NCBI GenBank assembly: GCA_035356615.1
Contig: DAOQSN010000001.1
Span: forward strand, 1-64,000
Source of the DNA: JAKQDH01 sp029558835
GTDB lineage: Bacteria; Planctomycetota; Phycisphaerae; UBA1845
Direction: 5' to 3'
DNA length: 64,000 nucleotides
The stretch's first letter is position 1; every line of letters begins with the position of its first letter. The position numbers and the translations under genes are program-made. Of the stretch, positions 25,701-32,938 are shown piece after piece. The notes beneath the pieces are model-generated. The model saw only the letters and a program-made list of their open reading frames with translations, ran no database searches and had not been told where the DNA came from.

Positions 25701-26291
25701 GGCCACAGACAGTTCTTTGTCCGGGTCGGCAAGCGCGAACAGGGTGCGCTCGGCGCGCAGAAACTCGCGCGCAGTCTCTTCTGGGGAGAAGGTTTCGCCG
25801 TTCGCCCGCACGCGCGATCGTACCCGCGCGGGTTGCTGGATTTTCACCTGCCTGGGTGTACCTGCGCGTTCTCTGATCCACACGCTTCTCGTATGAGACG
25901 AGCTGGCGCTCGATCTGGCGCGTGATTCGGGGGTCGAGCGCGCCTGCGATTGGCCCTTCCGCCCGACACCGTGCTCCTGGACGTCACCTCCATGGGTGGA
26001 GCGTGCCGCTTCAAGAAGCTCTCTGAGACGCAGAGCGATTTCCCTTGCCCGGGCGTCGGTTGGTTGGTCGGGAGCGTTGACCGGCGCCGTCACGGTCGGT
26101 GCCGCGCCCTGTGTCTGGACACACATGGAATCAAGGTCGGGAGGCTCCCCGTATGCGCCGCTCCAACTCGTAGGAGTTTCGAGGGCTACGTATACGAGGA
26201 CAAGCAGAAGCACCGATCTGTTCCCAATCGCGCCGTGGGTCGCGCGACACCCTTGAACGACTTCCAAAGCCACTGACCTGTCGATGTTCAT
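22800..26291 (-). CDS. Secreted M4-family metalloprotease with TSP3 calcium repeats and C-terminal sorting-like tail
   Basis: The protein has 1163 residues. The start is the ATG at 26291, preceded by GAGAGGA; the frame is open to 26441. A signal-like hydrophobic stretch (SVLLLVLVYVAL) is followed by a propeptide of FTP/PepSY type (about 180-330). The thermolysin catalytic part follows, with HELTH at about 471-475, the Glu ligand in ALNEAFSDIFGEM at about 495 and the later GGVHYNSTVISHAFYLL. A WD40-like beta-propeller spans about 690-990. Thrombospondin-type-3 repeats (VDSDRDGVPDCVDECPDDPQ) span about 1010-1130. The tail is GGGCGAG, a hydrophobic segment and RRRR, like MYXO-CTERM-type anchors. 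It probably degrades protein at the cell surface. It is flanked by the two copies of the rsfS 3' end. Confidence 0.9.
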   Translation of the reverse strand: MNIDRSVALEVVQGCRATHGAIGNRSVLLLVLVYVALETPTSWSGAYGEPPDLDSMCVQTQGAAPTVTAPVNAPDQPTDARAREIALRLRELLEAARSTHGGDVQEHGVGRKGQSQARSTPESRARSSASSSHTRSVWIRERAGTPRQVKIQQPARVRSRVRANGETFSPEETAREFLRAERTLFALADPDKELSVARTDRDALGRTHVRFAQSYRGVPVWPADLIVHLDPAGNVDLVNGAYVATPRDLPNRPVIDAPKAQEIARAAVPFAAEASAEDPTLIVYAPGDRPCRLAWKVEVSAPERAQWRVIVDGLTGIVLLAYDLVPTAVVATSAVDLGGNLRSFNVWEQDGVYYMVDAAKSMFDAGSDPLPFDPTVGAVYVGAYENGSPDVPSSPSASAWDSDVVSLGFALSETYDYFLERHERASLNGEGGSILAVARDPRRPNNACWSPGENVAYFGSGFVGSLDVVAHELTHGVTTYTANLEYYAESGALNEAFSDIFGEMVEARTYGAPDWVTGGGLTPALRDHANPSRLEYETNLPYPSTASEMRLGPVSEDYDYGGVHYNSTVISHAFYLLAAGLPDAIGTADAERIFYRALTTHLVANSQFVDCRLQCVQAAEELFGAGSVQVQKVAEAFDAVEVVEAPATSIPPGFAPVSGPDATLFLYRSSLSGVVWLARREEALGDGSMGTPLVIDAPVSRPSISGDGTWAVYIDILNDVCVIPTDGSESSSCLGDPGTASSIAVSPDNELAAFVLLDAAGQPENAIRVANLTTSDVETFTLQAPTFDGGELDTVQYARGLDFTPDGRFLVYDALTTIDLGGGMTYGAWAIYSLDVESGAIQLLLPPLVGYDFAWPSLSNTSDRYVTFEADEVLSGWSYVGVYDRYNTLHSGLVVGPGHPGWPCFTGDDTAIVYSDLDLSAFTGSSLFRQALAEDTVTPDGDPELWLSDAELGVVYRRGEYTGPPADADVDGVPDETDNCREALNPDQRDDDEDGVGNVCDECPQDPDKVAPGECDCGVPDIDSDGDGTLDCTDECPDDPQKQEPGQCGCGVADVDSDRDGVPDCVDECPDDPQKQNPGQCGCGVADVDSDDDGIADCVDNCPTTANANQADADADGVGDACEPPPPTPSGGGCGAGIATVMLPGVMGVCCLSRLSMRRRRTP

Positions 26292-26354
26292 ATGACACTG
26301 TCCTCTCTGCTCGACGAGTTCGGAAAGGTTTCGTACGTCGCAAGCGACGCTCAG

Positions 26355-26383
26355 ATTCTCCCCAACCTGAATAGCTGAGTCAA
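26355..26383 (-). promoter_or_regulatory. Putative promoter of the M4 protease
   Basis: On the minus strand the -35 box is TTGACT (26378-26383), the spacer 17 bases and the -10 box GAGAAT (26355-26360). It lies 64 bases before the protease start. Confidence 0.5.
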
Positions 26384-26402
26384 GGGCTGAGGAAACCGCG
26401 GT

Positions 26403-26460
26403 GGGCGATGCCCACCCTACGCCGTCTCCGACCGGGCCCATTGCAGGCGGGGGGCGTCGC
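26403..26460 (-). repeat. rsfS 3'-end repeat, original copy
   Basis: The repeat spans the last codons of rsfS, its stop and a short GTGGGC-GAT-GCCCAC palindrome at 26401-26415. It matches 22522-22579. Confidence 0.85.
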
Positions 26461-26782
26461 CCCAGAGGAGTTCGAGGTCGTAGTATTCGCGCGAGCTGCG
26501 CGAGAAGACGTGGATCACCACGTCGATGAAGTCGAGCACGATCCAGGAGTCGCCGCCGTAGCCGGAGAGGCCGAAGGGCTTCTCGCCCACCCGCCGGCCA
26601 TACTCCGTCACCCGGTCGGCCACGGTGGCCATCTGGCGGTCCGAGGTGCCCGTGCAGATCACCACGTAGTCCGTGATCATGCTGATCCCGCGCAGGTCCA
26701 GCAGGACGACGTCCTCACACTTGTGGTCCTGGGCAATACGGGCCGCCTCGACGGCGAATTGGGGCGCGGTGATTCTGGTCAC
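26417..26782 (-). CDS. rsfS: Ribosomal silencing factor RsfS
   Basis: The protein has 121 residues. The start is the GTG at 26782, chosen because homology begins at RITAPQFAVEAARIAQDHK; the frame is open further upstream through repeat-derived, low-complexity sequence. The RsfS/DUF143 core is clear: VVLLDLRGISMITDYVVICT, TSDRQMATVADRV, GYGGDSWIVLDFIDVVIHVF and EYYDLELLWGDA. RsfS binds ribosomal protein L14 and blocks subunit joining in poor conditions. The length is normal. Its 3' end forms the repeat that recurs at 22522-22579. Confidence 0.95.
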   Translation of the reverse strand: MTRITAPQFAVEAARIAQDHKCEDVVLLDLRGISMITDYVVICTGTSDRQMATVADRVTEYGRRVGEKPFGLSGYGGDSWIVLDFIDVVIHVFSRSSREYYDLELLWGDAPRLQWARSETA

Positions 26783-26806
26783 GAGGGCAGCATACCCGAT
26801 GCGGAA

Positions 26807-26834
26807 GGCAAGAGGCAAGAGGCAAGAGGCAAGA
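26807..26834. repeat. Heptanucleotide tandem repeat (GGCAAGA)4
   Basis: There are four perfect 7-base units upstream of rsfS. Because the unit is not a multiple of three, such arrays vary easily in length by slippage. Confidence 0.9.
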
Positions 26835-27197
26835 GGGGGGAGTAGGGCGGGCTTTGCCCGCCGGGGAATAGCGAAGTGCGAATAGCGAGTAGCGAATGGA
26901 GGGGGGGCACCGGGCCTGGGTGGAAGGCGAGGGGCCGGGGCGGCACTGCGGGTGGTTGCCCTTCCGAGCCCGAGCGGAAACGGGTGCTTCGCTAACCACG
27001 GGCGGGACGCCCGTGCCACGCTCCGTCCGAACCCGAGCGGGAGCGACGGGCCCGGCCGCTGTTGACGACTGACAACTGAGAACTGACAACTGGCTACCCG
27101 CCGGGTGCGTTGCGGCTTCCTACGTCGGCCGCGGGGGGCCGACGCTACTGCTTCAGCGGCCTGCCACTGCCGACGGGGCCCGGCGGCCGCCGCGTGC

Positions 27198-27203
27198 TAC
27201 AAT
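27198..27203 (+). promoter_or_regulatory. -10 box TACAAT just before uvrC (possible leaderless start)
   Basis: GTGCTACAAT (extended -10 style) ends only 7 bases before the uvrC ATG at 27211, so transcription would begin at or next to the start codon. No Shine-Dalgarno sequence is seen. Confidence 0.4.
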
Positions 27204-27210
27204 ACCGTGT

Positions 27211-28614
27211 ATGCCGTCCAGCGATGACCAACGCGTGCAGGCGCTGCGGGAGCGGATCGCCCAGTTCCCGAAGGCACCCGGCGTCTACCTGATGAAGGAC
27301 CGCGAGGGGCGGGTGCTCTACGTCGGCAAGGCGAAGGACCTGCGCAGCCGGGTCGCCAGCTACTTTCAGCCCTCGGCCGACCTGCTCAACACCCGCGGGC
27401 CGGACATCTGCCGCATGGTCGCCAACGTCGCGGACATCGACTTCCTCGAATGCGAGACGGAGGTCGACGCCCTGCTCAAGGAAAGCCGGCTCATCAAGGA
27501 CATCCAGCCGCCCCACAACGCCCAGCTCAAGGACGACAAGACCTTCCCCTACCTCGAGATCACCACGGGCGACGACTTTCCCGGTGTGTACCTGACGCGG
27601 GCGCCGCGGCTGAAGGGGACCAAGCTGTACGGCCCGTTCCTCGCCTCGGCCGCCCTGCGCGACGCCGTGAACGCCCTGCAGAAGGCATTCAAGTTCCGCA
27701 CCTGCACGCTCGAGATCCGGGCGGACGACGAGTCGCGCCGCTACTTCCGGCCGTGCCTCCTGCACGCGATCAACCAGTGCACGGCCCCGTGCGCCGATCT
27801 GATCAGCAAGGAGGACTACCGCCGCGACATCGCCCGCCTGCGCAAGCTGCTCGCTTCCAAACGCAGCGTGCTGATTCGCCAGCTTACGCGGGAGATGGAG
27901 CAGGCGGCCGGCGAGCAGCGCTTCGAAGAGGCCGCCCGGCTGCGCGACCAGATCAAGTCGATCGAGTCGCTGTCGCTTTCCGGTGATCCGCAGGTGGACG
28001 TGCAACCCGAGGTGTTCTACGTCGATCCCACCGAGGGGCTGGAGAAGCTGGGCGAGTTGCTCGGGCTGGAGGCTCCGCCGCGCAGCCTGGAAGGTATCGA
28101 TATCGCCCACTTGCAGGGGCAGGAAACCGTAGGGGCGCTGGTGTGTTTCCTCGATGGCCGGCCGTTCAAGAGTGGGTATCGGCGCTTCCAGATTCGCACG
28201 GTCGAGGGCGTGGACGACTACGCGGCCATTCGCGAGGTCGTCCTGCGGCGCTACCGCTATGCGGCCGAGGGGGAGGAACTGTACCCGGATGTCATCCTGA
28301 TCGACGGCGGGCTGGGGCAGTTGCACGCCGCCCAGGAGGCTTTCGAGCTGATGAACGTGCGGCCGCCGATGGTGATCTCATTGGCCAAGCGGGAGGAGGA
28401 GTTGTTCATTCAGGCGCGTTCGTCACCGGTGCGTCTGGCGCGGAACGACGCGGCCCTGCGGCTGCTGCAGCAGGTGCGCGACGAGGCGCACCGCTTCGCC
28501 CAGCACTATCACCACCTGCTGCGCTCGCGCAAGCTGTTCGATGAGCAGGTCGAGCAGGGCCGGCGCGTGCCACGCCACAAGAAAGCAGGACCGGCTGCGC
28601 CTGAGTCGACATGA
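27211..28614 (+). CDS. uvrC: Excinuclease ABC subunit C (short form)
   Basis: The protein has 467 residues; typical UvrC has about 600. The GIY-YIG nuclease (APGVYLMKDREGRVLYVGKA, residues about 22-41) makes the 3' incision. A Cys pair (RPCLLHAINQCTAPC), the UVR UvrB-binding motif (EEAARLRDQIKSIE, about 235-250) and the RNase H-like C-domain (GIDIAHLQGQETVGALVCF, DVILIDGGLGQLHAA) making the 5' incision follow. The protein ends soon after LRSRKLFDEQ, where the helix-hairpin-helix pair normally follows, so that DNA-binding module is missing. It acts with UvrAB in nucleotide excision repair. Confidence 0.95.
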   Translation: MPSSDDQRVQALRERIAQFPKAPGVYLMKDREGRVLYVGKAKDLRSRVASYFQPSADLLNTRGPDICRMVANVADIDFLECETEVDALLKESRLIKDIQPPHNAQLKDDKTFPYLEITTGDDFPGVYLTRAPRLKGTKLYGPFLASAALRDAVNALQKAFKFRTCTLEIRADDESRRYFRPCLLHAINQCTAPCADLISKEDYRRDIARLRKLLASKRSVLIRQLTREMEQAAGEQRFEEAARLRDQIKSIESLSLSGDPQVDVQPEVFYVDPTEGLEKLGELLGLEAPPRSLEGIDIAHLQGQETVGALVCFLDGRPFKSGYRRFQIRTVEGVDDYAAIREVVLRRYRYAAEGEELYPDVILIDGGLGQLHAAQEAFELMNVRPPMVISLAKREEELFIQARSSPVRLARNDAALRLLQQVRDEAHRFAQHYHHLLRSRKLFDEQVEQGRRVPRHKKAGPAAPEST

Positions 28615-28807
28615 GTGCGCATGGGCCTGCGCCGCGCGGCGGAGAGGCATGACGACGCTGCGTTTGGCCATGCCACCCAGGCCTCGTGGTCGGTTTCCCT
28701 TATGCGTGGAGCTGATCAGACGCTTCGTGAGGGATCTTCTCAACGTCCCCAGGCAACCCCCATCCACGCCGAGCACACCCGTATCGACACCCATGGCATG
28801 CGGCGCG

Positions 28808-30103
28808 TCAGTCCGTCGCGCCGGCCACGGCAAGGGCGGGAGAGAACGCTTCAGCGCAAACGGACGTGTCGGCCGCCGCGCCAACCGGCGCCTGACCAAG
28901 CTGGGTCAGCACGATGCGGCTGAGTCGCTCTACGACGGACTCCCAGGACTCCGTCTGTACGCGCCGGCTGATCTCCTCCCGACGCCGCAGGTCGCCGCCC
29001 GCCCGCAACTCATCGCAGGCCCGCGCGAACTCGCCGGCTGACTCCACGATGCGAATCGGGCCCCGGTAACGCTCGGCCTCCGGTAGCGGCGTCGAGATCA
29101 CGCCCAGCCCGGCCGCCAGGTACTCCAGCATCTTGATGGGATTGACGTGCGCGGTCATCGCGGTCTGCGTGAACAGCAGCATGCCGGCCGCGAAGGCCCG
29201 GCAATACGCCGGCAACTCCTTGTAGGGTCGTCGCCCCAGCAGATGCACGTTGGGCAACGCCCGCAGCGCCGACACGTCCACCTGGGCATCCCCCAGCAGC
29301 ACGAACGAGTACTGCGGGCGCAACCGCGCCACCTCGGCCAGCAGCGCACAATCCACCCAGTGGTGGATCAGTCCGAAAAACCCGAAGATCGGCTCCGGAA
29401 TCCCGCTTAAGTCCGCGGGGCGGGGCAGCGACCGCCGCCACGCCGCCGCGAAGTGCTCGAAGTCCACTCCATGACGCACCAGGTGGGCATCCGGCCGCAG
29501 CCGGCACTTGCCCTCCTGCAACAAGGCCGAGGTCGTGACCACGATATCCGCGCGCTGCAGCAGTTCCTGCTCGGCCGCGGCCGTCCGCTCGCGGTCCACG
29601 CCCTCGAACTCGCTGTACTCGTCCACGCAGTAATAGACGAAGCATTCCTCGCCGAATCGCCCCACCAGGTAAGGGACGTCCGGGGCGAAGGACCACACTT
29701 GCACCGGTTTGCGGTCGGCACTCGCCAGACCACGAAGTGCCCGGCGAATCTGCGTCACCAGCAGTTGCTCGTGCAGGCGGTGCAGCGGCCCGCCGTGCGT
29801 TCCGGGGATGACCAGCGGCGTCACCTGCACCATGCTGTCATGGACGCGCCGCACGCCGCCCAGCGCCCGCCGCAAGGCCGACCAGGCCGCTCGGGCGTCC
29901 CGCAGGTTCACCCCCGGCCGGCGCGTCCCGTGGTAGTTGACCCAGACGATGTCGTTGTGACGCGCCAGACGCCTCATGATCTGGTGCTTGCTGGTGGGGT
30001 CGTAGTCCCAGGCGCTGGCCAGACAGATGATGACCCGGTCTCTCAGCACGACCGCCCTCCGTAACGCCACGTCCGACCGGGTCCGCACCGGGGGGGGCGA
30101 CAC
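28808..30103 (-). CDS. Glycosyltransferase (GT-B fold, exopolysaccharide type)
   Basis: The protein has 431 residues. The N-domain begins VIICLASAWDYDPTSKHQIM. The acceptor domain has the VWSFAPDVPYLVGRF and YYCVDEYSEF strands seen in EPS glycosyltransferases near PEP-CTERM clusters. The C-domain has IFGFFGLIHHWVD, LLGRRPYKELPAYCR and the nucleotide-sugar motif TAHVNPIKMLEYLAAGLGVI. It lies first downstream of the BY-kinase and Wza-like genes on the same strand, so it likely adds a sugar in the same export pathway. The C-terminal ~30 residues are Ala-rich. Confidence 0.85.
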   Translation of the reverse strand: MSPPPVRTRSDVALRRAVVLRDRVIICLASAWDYDPTSKHQIMRRLARHNDIVWVNYHGTRRPGVNLRDARAAWSALRRALGGVRRVHDSMVQVTPLVIPGTHGGPLHRLHEQLLVTQIRRALRGLASADRKPVQVWSFAPDVPYLVGRFGEECFVYYCVDEYSEFEGVDRERTAAAEQELLQRADIVVTTSALLQEGKCRLRPDAHLVRHGVDFEHFAAAWRRSLPRPADLSGIPEPIFGFFGLIHHWVDCALLAEVARLRPQYSFVLLGDAQVDVSALRALPNVHLLGRRPYKELPAYCRAFAAGMLLFTQTAMTAHVNPIKMLEYLAAGLGVISTPLPEAERYRGPIRIVESAGEFARACDELRAGGDLRRREEISRRVQTESWESVVERLSRIVLTQLGQAPVGAAADTSVCAEAFSPALAVAGATD

Positions 30104-30164
30104 TCAGAACGAGGACGATTCAGCGGCCCGCAGCCCCCGCGCCGGGAGCCCGCCCCTCGGCGAT

Positions 30165-30200
30165 CGCCAATCGCCAATCGGCAATCGGCAATCGCCAATC
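30165..30200. repeat. Heptanucleotide tandem repeat (CGCCAAT/CGGCAAT)5
   Basis: Five 7-base units differing at one position lie between the BY-kinase and glycosyltransferase genes. Confidence 0.85.
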
Positions 30201-30215
30201 TCTCTTGCCTTCCCC

Positions 30216-31145
30216 CTAGCTCTCCTCCTGATAGTACTTGCGGTAGTGATCGTAGTAACGGTAGTACCGGTAGTAGCCGTACCCGTACCCGTATCCATAG
30301 CGCCCGCCGGGGGCATCGCGTCCGATCACCACGCAGCCCAGAATCGGTATGTTGTTCGCCTGGAGAAGCCGGGTGGCACTCTTGGCCGCCGGCTCCTGCG
30401 TGTAGCCCAGACGAATGACCAGCATGACACCCGAGGTCATCTGGCCAATGATCCCCACGTCGGTAACCGTTGTCGCCGGCGGAGTGTCCACAATGGTGTA
30501 GTGGAAATCGGTCTGCATGCGTTTGAACACCTGCCGGACGCTGGCGGCCGTCAGCAGCTCCGCAGCGGACCGCCCGCGCGTCTTGCCGGCCGGGACGAAC
30601 ATCAGGTTCGGTATCGGCGTCGGACGCAGCACTTCCTCGTAATTCGCATCCCCGGCCAGGACGTCCGCCAGTCCCAGTCCCTCCGGTTGATTCAGCATCC
30701 CCGCCAGCGAGCTGCGCCGGAAGTCGCCGTCCACCACCAGCACCCGCAGGTGCCGAATCTCCGCCAGGATGCAGGCCAGGTTGAGCGACGTGACGCTCTT
30801 ACCCTCGCGCGGCACCGCGCTGGTGATGGCCACGATGCGGTGTTCGTACAGCGGGTTCTGACTCAGCAGCCGGGTCCGCAGCGAACGATACTGCTCCGTG
30901 ATCAGCGAACTGCGGTCCTGCCAGGGCACCAGCGACTCGCAGAGACCTTCCACCAGCGCTACGGGCTGTTCGACCTCCTGCCCCGGCTCCGGCGGCACCG
31001 CCTCGGCCGGCGGCGCAACGGACTCCCCCGGCGCCGGCAAGTCCACCACCGGGCGATCGGCCCGTCTCGTCGCCGGCCGGGTCGCCGTCTGCCTCTCCGT
31101 CTCCGCCCGTTTGAGCGCCTCGGCTATCCTGCCCATTACGCTCAC
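30216..31145 (-). CDS. Bacterial tyrosine kinase (CpsD/CapB-type) with Tyr-rich C-terminus
   Basis: The protein has 309 residues. After a Pro/Ala/Glu-rich N-terminal linker, SSLITEQYRSLRTRL introduces the kinase. Walker A is SAVPREGKSVTS (109-120), Walker A' VLVVDGDFRR (about 135-144) and Walker B YTIVDTPPA (about 217-225). The C-terminus holds 12 Tyr within about 25 residues (GYGYYRYYRYYDHYRKYY), the autophosphorylation cluster of BY-kinases. No transmembrane activator domain is fused, so this is the stand-alone form needing a partner. It regulates polymerisation and export of the exopolysaccharide encoded around it. Confidence 0.92.
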   Translation of the reverse strand: MSVMGRIAEALKRAETERQTATRPATRRADRPVVDLPAPGESVAPPAEAVPPEPGQEVEQPVALVEGLCESLVPWQDRSSLITEQYRSLRTRLLSQNPLYEHRIVAITSAVPREGKSVTSLNLACILAEIRHLRVLVVDGDFRRSSLAGMLNQPEGLGLADVLAGDANYEEVLRPTPIPNLMFVPAGKTRGRSAAELLTAASVRQVFKRMQTDFHYTIVDTPPATTVTDVGIIGQMTSGVMLVIRLGYTQEPAAKSATRLLQANNIPILGCVVIGRDAPGGRYGYGYGYGYYRYYRYYDHYRKYYQEES

Positions 31146-31384
31146 CCCGTCCGCCGCTTCAGCCGGACCTTCGGCCGAACCGGAGGAAATCGCTCACTCA
31201 CTCTTGCCCCGGCCTGCTCACCTCCGCCCCTGCCTGTCGCACCGTCGCCCACCCTCATCCCTGTCACCAGGCACGCTTCGGCGCCGCTATCGAGCCGCGG
31301 GCTTGCTCCCCTTGACACCGAGTGTCAAGGGCAACCCGCGCCGTGCGGCGCTGCCCTGATCGGCGCGCGATCGCGCACGGTCGT

Positions 31385-32128
31385 TCAGTCTCCATCCCGG
31401 TTGTCATACTTGTCCTGGGTTCGCATCAGCTCCGCCGGGCCCTGGTACACGTTCTGCACCGGCGTGAACGGGAACAGCAGTTCCCGCAGCCGCAGCCCCG
31501 CCCAGGCCAGTGGCGTCGGCGGGATGTACACCACGTCGTTGGGCTCCAGCAGGATGTTCCCGCTCCAGTCGCCCGTCTTGATCATCCGGTCCACGTCCAC
31601 GCGGATCGTCGTGACGTCCTCAGGCGTCGGCCCCGGACGGATCACCTTCGTCTGGCTCGTCCAGCACTTGAAGTTCAAACCCGCCCGCAACGCGGCATCC
31701 ATCAGCGTGTCCCGCCCCGTATACGCCTTGGGACCCGGAGAGTCCGGCACCCCGGCCACGTAGTACTTCTTGCTCGCGTACTCGACCACCCGCACGCTGA
31801 CCTTCGGATCCACGTAATACCGGCTTAGCAGTACCTGCAGCTTGGCGGCCATCTCCTTGGCCGTCATCCCCACCACTTTCACGTCGCCCAGCAGGCGGAG
31901 CGTGATCTTCCCATCCGGTTGGATTCTCTGCGTCACCCCGTCGATCTCGCGCGCCCGCGGAGCGCTGACCTCCACCGAGTCGGGGACGCCCACGCGGTAC
32001 TCGATGGCCGACACCTCGTGCTCGTGCTCCCGCAGGAACTGCAGGATGTCCTCGTTCTTGGATGCGCAGCCGGCAAGACCCAGCACCGCCGCCGTGATTC
32101 CCACCAGCGCTCTGCGTGGTATGGTCAT
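31385..32128 (-). CDS. Polysaccharide export lipoprotein (Wza-like)
   Basis: The protein has 247 residues. The start is set at the ATG at 32128, which gives a lipoprotein signal (TIPRRALVGITAAVLGLAGC, Cys near residue 21); the frame is open to 32263. The poly-export domain (YRVGVPDSVEVSA, IQPDGKITLRLLGDVKVVGM, ELVLLSRYYVDPKV-type strand) and one SLBB domain (KYYVAGVPDSPGPKAYTG, IRVDVDRMIKTGDWSGNILL) follow. A C-terminal amphipathic stretch (LRLRELLFPF) could be the pore-forming helix. It forms the outer-membrane exit for the exopolysaccharide. Confidence 0.88.
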   Translation of the reverse strand: MTIPRRALVGITAAVLGLAGCASKNEDILQFLREHEHEVSAIEYRVGVPDSVEVSAPRAREIDGVTQRIQPDGKITLRLLGDVKVVGMTAKEMAAKLQVLLSRYYVDPKVSVRVVEYASKKYYVAGVPDSPGPKAYTGRDTLMDAALRAGLNFKCWTSQTKVIRPGPTPEDVTTIRVDVDRMIKTGDWSGNILLEPNDVVYIPPTPLAWAGLRLRELLFPFTPVQNVYQGPAELMRTQDKYDNRDGD

Positions 32129-32938
32129 GGCACGTTTCTCGCAGGCAACGCAGGCCGTCATTGTTGGTCCTCGCCCACCGGGCACGCCGGCGGCACTCAC
32201 TCTGACTGCCTGTTGAAGAACCGGCATCGGCACCCTGACCAACGTCGTGGGCGCCGAACGCACCGGTCTTCGAGGCCGCGCCTTCGGATCCCACGTTCCT
32301 CAACACGCCGCAAGCCCCCGCGGCCTCGGTACAACTCCGGTGGCCGCACAGCCTGACGGCACGGCTCGGCGTCCGCGTTATGCGACCCTTCTCCGGGAAA
32401 CGTTCTCCCGGCCAGTCAGACGTCCCGCGGGCGCACGACCTGCCGGTCGGCGTCCGCTCCACCCCGGCTGCACTCACTCGACTTATCGGATTGTGTCTAG
32501 CGGACCTGAACTTCGCGTGCGTTTAGCGCGGGGGCCACACGCTCAACCGCCGCGTCGAGGGCCGCTCCCGCCCGCACCAACCCCCGGCTATCTCACCGCC
32601 CGAGAACCTCTGAACCCCTCTCCTCGCGGGAGAGGGGTAGGGGTGAGGGCAGCGGAGGCCATCCCCCCTCTGCTGGATCAACATACTCCCCCGCCACGCG
32701 CCGCAGCCCCGCTGAGCCTCCACCGTCGTCAGGCGGCCCCCCCTCACCAAGCCAACAACGTCCGAGAATCACCTCCCCAGCGTCCCCGCGTCGCGGCTCG
32801 CTCCCGACCGCACCAACCCCCGGCCCTCTCACCGCCCGAGAACCTCAAGCACTCCTCCACGGGGGCCGATATTCGCGCCAGGCTCGCTGCCCCGGGGGAG
32901 CAGCCGGCGGGACAGCACGCTTCGTTCAGGATCACTGC
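32129..32938. other. Intergenic region between divergent polysaccharide genes
   Basis: About 810 bases. It contains a family A palindrome (32612-32660) and a 48-base direct repeat at 32563-32610 and 32799-32846. Promoters for both directions are expected here but none stands out. No gene is seen. Confidence 0.55.
32563..32846. repeat. 48-base direct repeat flanking a family A palindrome
   Basis: Copies at 32563-32610 and 32799-32846 share CGCACCAACCCCCGGC and TCTCACCGCCCGAGAACCTC with few changes. The family A element (GAACCCCTCTCCTCGCGGGA then GAGGGGTAGGGGTGAGGG) starts at the end of copy one. Confidence 0.75.

Larger units (their letters stand above)
26783..27210. other. Intergenic region with short tandem repeats
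   Basis: About 430 bases between the divergent rsfS and uvrC genes. It holds four GGCAAGA heptamers (26807-26834), an irregular GCGAATA-type run (26867-26900) and an ACTGACAACTG-type run (27066-27092). No gene is seen. Confidence 0.6.

Noticed and set aside
26783..27019. N-terminal extension of RsfS
   Set aside because: It is encoded by tandem repeats and Pro/Arg-rich sequence, with no homology. The GTG at 26782 fits the family start.
31620..32477. Long minus-strand frame overlapping the Wza-like gene
   Set aside because: It is a frame-shifted shadow of the export lipoprotein gene, with Gly/Arg-rich translation.
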